A stretch of DNA of 64,000 nt, from positions 26,748,475-26,812,474 of the forward strand of contig JBANSL010000009.1 of NCBI GenBank assembly GCA_037127255.1. The letters are read 5' to 3'. The position numbers were made by a program, and so were the translations under genes. The stretch comes from Persicaria tinctoria (taxonomy: Eukaryota; Streptophyta; Magnoliopsida; Caryophyllales; Polygonaceae). The notes under the pieces were generated by a model, which ran no database searches, was not told where the DNA came from, and worked only from the letters and a program-made list of their open reading frames with translations. Below, piece after piece: positions 56,109 through 64,000 of the stretch. Position 1 is the stretch's first letter. Each line of letters begins with the position of its first letter.

Positions 56109-58053
56109 TATCGCATATTGGAATGTAAAAGGCACCAGGAGGCCACTCCTGTGGCAAGAAATCAATCATTTGAGACATACTAACAATCTGGATATGCTAG
56201 TTCTTACAGAAACTAAATCTGTGTCACCACCCTTGGAGGCTCAGCTAAAGGTCTCAGGATTCCATAAGTCCATCTGCATCAAATCTAATGGTAGAAAGGG
56301 AGGATTATGGATCCTTCAGAAAACTGATATTGCAGAGGTCAGTGTTGTTCTTGAAGAAAATCCTAGATATATTTTGATTAAATGCACTATAGAGAATCAT
56401 GATCTTATTCTTGCATTTGTCTATGCCCCCTCTGTTGAAAATGAAAAAGACCACTTTTGGCAAGAAGTCTTTAACTCCCTCAGCAGATTTAATATCCCTC
56501 TCATGATAATAGGTGACCTAAATGATATTGAATCTGACACAGAAAAAGTTGGGGGTGCTAATCCCACCCTTAACAGATTTAGAAGATTAAGATTTGTGAA
56601 AGAAGAGCTTGATCTTCATACTCTTCCTTTCTCTGGCTCTCCCTTTACATGGAGAAAAAGCAAATCTGCTCAAAATAATACTTTTGAAAGACTTGATAGA
56701 ATCTTGGTTCACCAACAAATCCTAACCTGGTTTCCTAACCTCTGTACTAAACACCACTCATTTTCTAATTCTGATCATTGTCCTATATCCCTTGAACTTG
56801 GTCTCCAAAGAAAAATGAAAGGTTCACCTTTCAGATTTGAAATGGCGTGGATTTCAAATAAGGTGACTGAAACTTTGATAAAAAAAGTTTGGTCTTACAA
56901 GTTAAAAGGCTCTAATGGCTATAAACTCATGCAGAAACAGAGATTACTTAATAGAAGAATAAAATCCTGGTGTAAAACTCACCCTAACAATATCACTAGA
57001 CAACTTGCCTATGTTGAGAATCAAATTAAAGATCTTCAGGGGTGTCTGCCATGGGGCTCTGTCTCCATAGCTGACGAGCTTAAGCTTAACAGATTAGAGC
57101 ATAAAAGATCTCGTCTTCTAGAGTTTAATTATAAATTTTGGAAACAAAGAGCTAAAACTAAACATATCCAGTTAGGTGATAGGAATACTAAGTTTTTCCA
57201 AATCAGTGCTAGAATCAGAAACTTTAAAAGATCTACCAGATCCTTTATCACCAAACATAACATGCTTTTGACTGACCAAGACCTTATACTGGATCATATT
57301 TCTAATGAAATGGCCGAGCGCTTCATTGGTCATAACCAGAGGAGAATCTCCCCAGAAGAAGTGTGGAATATCCAACCTCAAATCTCACACCATGAAAATA
57401 TGAAGCTTATTGCTCTTCCTTCTGACTCGGAAACCAAGCATACTATTCTTAGTATGGCTGAAGATAAAACTCTGGGGCCGGATGGTTTCCCCCCTGAGTT
57501 CTATAACCATTACTGGAGCATCATTGGTACTTCCTTCTGTAAAGTGATCAAAGCTTTTTTTTTATTCTGGTCAACTTCTCTCTGAGATTAATCAAACCTT
57601 TATAGCCCTGATTCCAAAAACTGAAAACCCCACAACTATTAATCACTATAGACCTATTAGTCTCTGTAATATTGTTTATAAGGTCATCTATAAAATTCTT
57701 GCAAATCGTCTTAAAAAGATCCTCCCCAATCTCATAAACCCTTTCCAAGGTGCCTTTGTGGAAGGAAGATCAATCCAGGATAACACCCTTTTAGCTCATG
57801 AGATTTTTCATTCTTTTCATAAACAAAAAGGAAAACAAGGTTGGATGGCTCTAAAACTGGATATGGAAAAACCTATGACAAAATAAATTGGTCTTACATT
57901 AAAGCCGTTCTTGAGAAATTTGGTTTTCATCCGACTTGGATTAACTGGGTAATGAAATGTATCACTAATACGTCTTTCTCAGTTTTAGTTAATAATATTC
58001 CTGGTCCCGTTTTCAAACCAAATAGAGGGATTAGACAAGGGGATCCTCTTGCC
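56101..58053 (+). pseudogene. LINE ORF2 (endonuclease and partial RT), two frameshifts
   Basis: The ATG at 56101 begins INIAYWNVKG, the standard start of plant LINE endonucleases, and overlaps the preceding frame. Landmarks: LTETKS, FVYAPS, GDLNDIES, SDHCPISLEL, then RT DKTLGPDGFPPEFY. Near 57557 an extra T in a T-run shifts the frame. RT resumes as SGQLLSEINQTFIALIPK, HYRPISLCNIVYKVIYKIL and QGAFVEGRSIQDN. A one-base loss near 57870 shifts it again (LDMEK then TYDKINW). Coding ends at RGIRQGDPL where CACTA starts. Confidence 0.92.
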
Positions 58054-58076
58054 CACTACTAGAAAACTTCAATTAT

Positions 58077-58900
58077 ACATCTGTTGTCAACAGATGTCTT
58101 TCAAAAAAAAATTCGATCTCTTTGTGCGTGTAGTAAAAGATCCAAACTTTCCAAATCAGTTTTAAGCAGATGTCTTTTCTTAATTAGAACCCCTCAATTT
58201 TGGTTATGATATATTCACTTGTTGATGAATACCCATAATTTGTGATTTGAAAACATGTGAAGATGTTATCCTAAAGCAAAAAAGTGACATTTACATCTTT
58301 ATTTATAAAATAAGTGATGTCTTAAGACAAAATAGACAACAGTTTTTGTTTTAGTGATCACGTTTATAATTATGTCCGATATATAATTTATGATTTTATA
58401 TTGTTTTAATTTAACCGACCACATGAAATATAGGCATAACTGATGTATTTCCATATTATCGACATCGCATTGAGAGTATTCATTCTATGTGTATTAATTT
58501 CATGTTCATTATATATGATATTATATCATTATAAAATAATGCACTATTGTGGTTGTATACACAAAAGAGGTCGTTTCCCACATTTATATCAGTTTTTTCA
58601 AAATAAAATGACGTTGTTACTGCATTGACACATCGATTTATTTGGTAGATAACGATGTTACTTTGACAAATATATATGAGTTCATATATCATTTTAATGT
58701 TCAAACTGGTGTTGCACATTGATTTAAATGAATGAGTTGATGTGTATAATTATACTGGCATCTGTTTCCATAGACTAATATGATGTTAAAGGTATGAATA
58801 CACTTCTATTTTCATATATAATCCGATGTTTTTTTAATATGGATATAAGGATATTGGATACACAACACGCTTTTGTCGATAGAACATCGCATTTTAGTTG
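58077..58900. repeat. CACTA subterminal repeats
   Basis: A palindrome ACATCTGTTG-T-CAACAGATGT lies at 58077-58097. More than a dozen GATGT or ACATC words follow in both orientations (CAGATGTCTT, AAGATGTTA, GACATCGCAT, ACACATCGAT and others). These are likely transposase-binding sites. Confidence 0.75.
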
Positions 58901-59223
58901 TTCTTCGAAATGATAGTACGTTTAATGAAAACATGTACATAAATACTAGCATCATATGGTAACATTTACAAAGTACGCTATTGCCATTCATAGCCACAAA
59001 ATTGGCTAGCCACAACATCTAAAAAAAAAGGTAAATTCAAACAGAAATACATCTAGCACAACAGAGTTGCCAAGCTAATCGAATTGACTGCAGGGAGATT
59101 TATATCTTGTCTTTTTCACTTTGACCATTAGTTTGGTCTTGGTATCTTTGTAGCTATGTTTCTTGGTCCGTGAATATATTTATTGATTCCAGAAGAGAAA
59201 AAAAATCGATGGGGATAACCAAC

Positions 59224-59519
59224 CTGACAATGGACTGTATGGTTCAATAGAGAAAAACGGATAAGTTTCTCCCAGTATGCAGTAGGGTTTAGATAGACTA
59301 CTTGTTCCATGAGGCGAAGGATCAGCTTGTTCTTATTCCTTACATTCCTTACACCCTACAAAAGTGTGGAATTGGATTAGTGGGGTAAAGAACTTAGAAA
59401 TTAAATAGTCAGATCGTGCAATTTATCAATTTTTCTATACCTGGTGTCAGTACGATGTCAACGGCCTTTAATAAATCTTTTGAGTATTGCTGCCATAGCC
59501 GCTCTATCACATCATCGGC
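59224..59519 (-). pseudogene. Captured exons of an unrecognised gene
   Basis: Minus strand: exon 59519-59441 (DDVIERLWQQYSKDLLKAVD, acceptor tctcag, donor gtatag), then an exon of about 59355-59224 (NKNKLILRLMEQVVYLNPTA, donor gttggt). The two do not join in a clean phase because of a short GTAAGGAAT duplication. The source gene was not identified. Confidence 0.5.
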
Positions 59520-59574
59520 CTGAGAAGACATAATATGATATATATTCAATATACAAGGGCTCAACCACTCAGTT

Positions 59575-60149
59575 TCAGCTGGCGGCGGCTATGTTTTGTG
59601 GGAACACCTTCTTTATGAACTGCATGAACTGCTGCGAGTAGAATGTGGGGTCAATGGCCGATATCGACAACGAGTCGAACTGGAGCAACGTGTACGCGTG
59701 CTCGTTCCGCTTTGTCATGTTGTAGTCCTGCAGTATGTCTATTATTCCCAGGTATAAAACGTCGTCGTTTACCTCTGGGAGGCCTTTCTCTGTTTTCTCC
59801 GGTATGTACTCAGCCCTTGCTGGCATGTTCACTCCAAGTTGGATTTGAAGCCTGCACACAAATGATCGGAAGGGTCGTGTCAAATCATTCTTTGTCGAGC
59901 AAAAGAATATGGATGTGAAATAGAAAGACTAGATATGTAAACTACCATGCCGAGAGTGGAGATACCTTGCTGTACCTGGAAGTAGTAGATCAACTTCCTC
60001 ATTGCCTGCAACAGATGATGTTCGTAATCGGCTACCTCTTATGTGAGGGCCCACAACCACTGTTCCATCATCCGTTCCACAAGGGACCAGAACAAGGCTT
60101 TCCGGGTACTGAGGAACGTCGTCCTCTAGAGCATCTACTGCCAAATCAT
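59575..60149 (-). pseudogene. Captured PIP5K C-terminal exons
   Basis: Phosphatidylinositol-4-phosphate 5-kinase makes PI(4,5)P2 at membranes. Exon 60149-59966 encodes PQYPESLVLVP, GPHIRGSRLR and EEVDLLLPGTAR. Exon 59851-59575 encodes LQIQLGVNMPARAE, LGIIDILQDYNMTKRNEHAY, a DPTFYSQQFMQFI-type tail and a natural stop. The exons join in phase. The catalytic core that should precede them is missing; exportin exons occupy that place instead. Confidence 0.85.
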
Positions 60150-60482
60150 CTATAGTTAGAGGCTACTATTAGATCATAAAACAAAATTGACAGGTTTGCA
60201 ATCCCTTGCCTGTAAGCATGATCTAGGTTGAAGGTTCATTTTAAGGTAATCAACCTGACTTGCACAATTCACATTTGGTGACAAGAAATATCTTAACCAG
60301 TAGAACATTTCTAAATTATAACTAAGGAGTTGACTACGAATACAAGCAAATAAAACCTAGTACGGAGCCAGCAGCAGATGAATGCATTTGATTCACATGC
60401 AGAACACGAAAATACCACTATGCAGATAATCAAGCAAGGTCGGAACTGCATTTACTAAAATAAGAAACCAATAAATCAATAC

Positions 60483-61468
60483 CTGCTTTTCAGTGTCTTC
60501 ATGATCCAGGTGTGAGAGATATATGAGCGTTTCCCTCATAATCTACAACAGAACTTCTATTAGGAAACAAAATGTCTTCAACAGAAAAGTGGTAATAGAA
60601 AGGTGTATGAGTATTTATTTGGAAATATTTTCTATAACTTTTGCTACAAGGTCTTTGAAATTTATTTTATAGGTTTTTCCTATTTAAATGTAGGGAACAG
60701 TTTCCAAATCAAGTGTACTTAAAATATGCAAAAAAAAAAACTGTTACTACAAATACCAAAATTACCATAGATTATGAACATTGGGGAAAAAAAGTAATCA
60801 GAACATATATAATTCAGGTAGCAAAATAAAAACCATCACCTTGTACTGCACAAGAACATCGTTATCCTTCATTGTCTCCCGGACAATATTCCCATTTTCA
60901 TCTTCAACAATCAAAACCTCCTCTGGTTTTGCCATTCGACGAATCATTAGCAAACGCAACTTTGACATTGTACTAGCAAACAGCTGCCTTCGTTGCAGTA
61001 ATTGTGTTCCCATGCCATAAACCGATTCCGGAAGAAACGGTGTCTGCTAATACAGATAAAAAGGGAGCATAAAAAATGTAATCATATGCACAACAAGGAA
61101 ACCACACATATCAAACAAGTTAATTCCCCACAAACTGATGAATACACTGCACAACATTGGTTGGAAGAAAATATCCAGCAAACAAAGAGCGAATAAATTG
61201 ACCAACCAAAAAAAAAAGAGCGAATAAATTTCATCTAAAGACGAATGGAGAAAACTCCAGGTGACTAGGCCATAAGTCTATTCCTATGGGCCAATGGTGA
61301 GAAAAAATCTCAACACGCACAGTGTCGCACACGCTTTACAAAATGTAATAAACTCGTGATACAAAAATCTTTAAGGTGGCAAAGAGTATATACCTGTAGC
61401 CCCATCATATTTGCAACAGCAGCAGGGTTGTCTGCATTTTGAAGAGCCTCAAAGAGTTCCAAAATCAT
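60483..61468 (-). pseudogene. Captured exportin-1 (XPO1/CRM1) exons
   Basis: XPO1 is the nuclear export receptor for leucine-rich signals. Exons on the minus strand: about 61468-61394 (LELFEALQNADNPAAVANMM), 61043-60840 ([47 protein letters not shown]) and 60542-60483 (IMRETLIYLSHLDHEDTEKQ). All have GT-AG borders and phase 0 where both ends are clear. They encode about 110 residues from the middle HEAT-repeat region. The rest of the roughly 1,070-residue protein is absent, so this is a fragment and not a functional exportin. Confidence 0.88.
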
Positions 61469-61662
61469 AGAGTTCCATTAGTTTACTTATGGATTAGGTC
61501 ATAACGGAACATAGCTCTACAACGAATCAAAGAAATACATCAAGAAAGGAAACCGAAATCTAATAACCATATCACAGTTATTCAGTTAACATGGATTTTG
61601 TCAAACCTAAAACATGAAATTACATGGAAATAAATGCAAATTTATAACTCTTTAAAATTTAC

Positions 61663-62029
61663 CTTTTGTTAACTGGATAGCTTGATTCTGTGAAGACCAA
61701 AAAACTTAGTTATGAGTGTATTCTCATAATTAAATACATGATTGTAGTAATCTGGAAGCATCCGCAAAAGAACCTGCAAAAGTTAAAATTTGATGGAGAA
61801 GTTCTGATTGGAAAAAAAATTCAGACCAAGTAAATCAGATAAGAAAGGAATGTTAATACAACCTTAACCAAATGGACAGAGGTTAAAGCACATTCAAAGC
61901 TTTGACAACTAAAACAACGACACAATTTTAAATTCAATAGGCAGTGACTCGGTGCTAAATTACCTTTACTTCGGATTTTCTGAGAGTCTTGATCATAAAA
62001 CGATCATCTTGAGAATGGAAAGTGAGCAT
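61663..62029 (-). pseudogene. Captured PIP5K catalytic-domain exons
   Basis: Exon 62029-61964 encodes HSQDDRFMIKTLRKSEVK. Exon 61773-61663 encodes [20 protein letters not shown] and [11 protein letters not shown], the start of the PIP kinase core. A TAA at 61671-61669 replaces the Gly of the usual SSGQK. The following kinase exons (DLKGS and DYSLL motifs) are absent and XPO1 exons come next. Confidence 0.85.
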
Positions 62030-62049
62030 CTGCAGGTTATAAACCAACC

Positions 62050-62326
62050 TTCACATCTGCCAGTAATATCCTCTTTATAGCCAGTAGGAATAACCTCCAA
62101 GGATTGTTGTATCCGGGATGGAGAAGACGGAGTTGATGGTGGACTTTTTAAAGGAGTGACACCCTGAAAACTACAAGAGGAAATCTGTAATAGATTTTCC
62201 CTTCTCTAGAAATCTATCTAAGAAGTTGGCAGACGGAGGATACCTGATGGGGGTAAAAAGTGAAAAGGAGCCATTGACAGGAACTGTCCCTGTCCCTTTT
62301 AGATTATTGTATGAGAGATCCATGTA
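62050..62326 (-). pseudogene. Captured LRR receptor-kinase (SERK-like) exon and adjoining fragment
   Basis: Exon 62326-62245 encodes MDLSYNNLKG and PVNGSFSLFTPI, which matches the last leucine-rich repeat of SERK-type receptor kinases. It could splice in phase to a 3' segment from about 62174 to 62052 (GVTPLKSPPSTPSSPSRIQQ) that I do not recognise. The kinase and membrane segments are absent. Confidence 0.6.
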
Positions 62327-62329
62327 CTC

Positions 62330-63640
62330 AGCACACCAAAAGAAATCATATTTTTTTGTAAATGATTAGTCAAAACCTGGAAACTGGGTTTCCAATATAA
62401 ATAGACATGTGGATCACATAACAATTACCAGAAGTTATAGAAAAAATGAACTAAATTCCTTGCAATTTTCTTAACGAATTCCATTAATCTAAGCTAGTGA
62501 GAAGGAAAATACAACAGATTATGCAAAATAGATGAACATAGGTCATCAAAATTCAAGCTCATATTGCAAGTTCTTCTATTCAAAAGCTACCTATTCCATG
62601 GGAAAAAAATATAGCAAGCTCTTATTGTACATTCTTAAATCTAGCAAAGCCACAAATTTATGGAATATTCAACAAGCAATAAAACCAAGAATTTAGAAAC
62701 CTAAACACTCAAATCGAAAGCCCTATTGAAGAAATATAGGACAGGAAAATTGTCAAGCAAGAAGATGTTGTTTCAGAGATAGATATTCAGACTGATTTAA
62801 TCAGCCAAACTGATATTTTGGAAGGCAACTAGGATTCGTCTTCAGTTAAGCTGAATATCAAGTTGTGAGACTTTATGGACCATTTCTTGACATTGACTTG
62901 GACCTGTTTTTGCCTCTTTCTTTAGCTTATTCATATGAATATGAAGCATAATATTTTAATGCCATGGATGTTTTTGTGTGTGGTTGGTGAAACAATTCTT
63001 TCAACTCGTTCAGATGCACAAGCTGCTACAGATACTGGATCCCATCCATCTCAAGAATCAGTTAAAGGAGAAGATGCTAATTTGTAGCCAAAATCCAACA
63101 ATGGAAAATCAGATATCTTCCAGCAACCATCCTATATGTCTTCAACAAGCAATAACCCTATTTCGAACCCTAAGCACTCAAATCGAAAGCCCTAATTCGC
63201 AGCCAAAACAACAAATCCAAAACATTTGTTTTACACTCTAAAGAGTTTGATCAGTACATTTATTTTTAGGTTGATTCATTTCTAAATTGCCTCTGCAAAT
63301 TCAATATCTTTTTATCCATTTTATCATCTCTTGGGAGTTTTTATAATTGTTTACCCAGAATTTTTGTAGTGGTTTCATAATCATAACTAGTTATCTCCAA
63401 ATCATAGCTCTTGTTACTAGAACTTAATGCCCTACTTTCAGAAAGGATAATAATAGTACGATAGGATAAGCAAATGTAGAGCTGCAGGATTAATGTCACA
63501 TAGTTTCATTCGTGTTCTCAATTATTCATTGGTTCCCACCAAGCATTTAAAACCCACACATTACACATTCATCGCAACACTCATCAAAATTTCAGACTGA
63601 GCAATTCTGAATCACACAGCTCACTAACAAGTGAAACTAA
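62330..63640. other. Captured or CACTA interior DNA, no recognised gene
   Basis: AT-rich, intron-like. A 20-base word CACTCAAATCGAAAGCCCTA occurs at both about 62707 and 63173, indicating a small internal duplication. The 87-residue frame at 62978-63241 has no recognisable domain. Confidence 0.45.
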
Positions 63641-63650
63641 AAAACTAACC

Positions 63651-64000
63651 TCTCTTGATAAAAAGGTTTTTCTTGGCCATCTCATTATGCAATGCAACCT
63701 TCGTTTTGGCGTCAAAAACCATATCCTAGCAGATGAATCAAAAACAGAAAAAATAGCATCCAAAATCAGAAATTGGAAACCATTTAATAAATCTAACCCT
63801 AGTTGATCCCTGGTAGAGCAGAAAGGGAGAAGGGGAAAACCCGGCGAGCATCTTTGGCGGCGGCGAGGAGGGAGGGAGACGGCGGCGAGGAGAAGATGAA
63901 GAGACGTATTAATGGCCAGCTAGGAGGAGGAGAACTCAGATCTGGAGGGAGGGCGACGACGGCGAGGAGGAGGTGAGGAGATGGTGTGGGTGGCCGGCGA
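63651..64000 (-). pseudogene. Captured gene 5' region: leader and first exons (unrecognised)
   Basis: On the minus strand, 64000-63875 is a CT- and GC-rich leader (CCTCCTCCTCGCCG repeats) like a plant promoter and 5' untranslated region. An ATG near 63871 begins LAGFSPSPFLLYQGSTR with donor GTTAGA. A second exon at about 63727-63651 encodes DMVFDAKTKVALHNEMAKKN. The phase is consistent. The source gene was not recognised. As the most upstream piece, it could supply a promoter to the captured exons. Confidence 0.45.

Larger units (their letters stand above)
54061..58053 (+). mobile_element. Second LINE, cut by a CACTA element
   Basis: Starts with a GC-rich leader (ACCTCTCTCTTCTC and ATGGCGCGGCGCTG), then a decayed ORF1-like region to about 56100, then ORF2. 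The RT stops in mid-domain at GIRQGDPL, where CACTACTAG begins. The rest of RT, RNase H and the poly-A tail should lie beyond the CACTA, outside the window. The exact 5' end is uncertain. Confidence 0.88.
58054..64000. mobile_element. CACTA (En/Spm) transposon carrying captured host exons, right end outside window
   Basis: Starts CACTACTAGAAAAC, the conserved plant CACTA terminus, abutting a broken LINE RT (preceding GCC may be the 3-bp target copy). The first 850 bp hold many GATGT/ACATC words in both orientations, as expected for subterminal repeats. Instead of transposase, the next 5 kb hold spliced fragments of several host genes, all on the minus strand: an unknown gene, PIP5K, XPO1, an LRR kinase, and a 5' leader with ATG near 63870. 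No transposase was seen in the visible part. Confidence 0.85.

Noticed and set aside
60483..61468. A functional exportin-1 gene
   Set aside because: Only about 110 residues from the middle of a roughly 1,070-residue protein are present, flanked by PIP5K exons.
59575..62029. A functional PIP5K gene
   Set aside because: The catalytic DLKGS and DYSLL exons are missing, a TAA lies in one exon, and XPO1 exons interrupt the order.

Overview
This is a plant nuclear window, most likely from a eudicot. It is AT-rich and repeat-dense. It carries Stowaway-type MITEs with CTCCCTCCG termini, Mutator-like (MULE) insertions with 9-bp target duplications, Helitron ends, Copia and LINE retroelements, and intron-rich genes. 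I see no tRNA or rRNA gene and no CRISPR array. Repeats account for well over half of the sequence.

Only two complete host genes are supported, and they face each other. The first, at 26827-29225 (+), has eight coding exons and encodes a 510-residue MATE transporter that closely resembles Arabidopsis TT12/DTX41, the vacuolar proanthocyanidin-precursor transporter. The second, at 37265-42749 (-), has seven coding exons and encodes a 581-residue pentatricopeptide-repeat protein matching the At3g59040 family. The Arabidopsis loci At3g59030 (TT12) and At3g59040 are neighbours, so the window keeps an ancestral gene pair. The space between them is filled by a stack of nested transposons.

Layout: 1-4091, decayed LINE with poly-A tail. 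4406-10690, large inverted repeat holding two MULEs. 11372-12751, Gypsy remnant, LTR and Helitron. 13794-14579, hAT-type element. 15216-15603, GC-rich inverted-repeat element. 15800-25617, possible Pack-MULE host segment invaded by a very young Copia element (16051-20750) and a non-autonomous LTR element with an unusual ORF (20929-24103). 26320-29225, MITE then the TT12-like gene. 29740-36258, four-level nest of MITEs and a 5.7-kb MULE. 37265-42749, the PPR gene with MITEs and tandem repeats in its introns. 43473-48099, old Copia. 48300-51750, captured Mpv17/PMP22 fragment and a duplicated ORF. 51990-53810, TTGTGCAAA-type repeat array. 54060-58053, second LINE, cut by a CACTA transposon that starts at 58054 and runs off the window.

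The most unusual object is that CACTA element. Behind its CACTACTAG terminus and subterminal repeats it carries spliced exon fragments of several host genes, all read on the minus strand: a PIP5K with exportin-1 (XPO1) exons in its middle, an LRR receptor-kinase exon, and fragments I could not name. Also notable are a tandem duplication in TT12 intron 1 that copies the exon-2 splice acceptor and creates a short poison exon, and the LTR element with a repeated FDPG-type motif. All exon boundaries were read by eye from splice signals and homology to remembered protein families. They were not checked by alignment.
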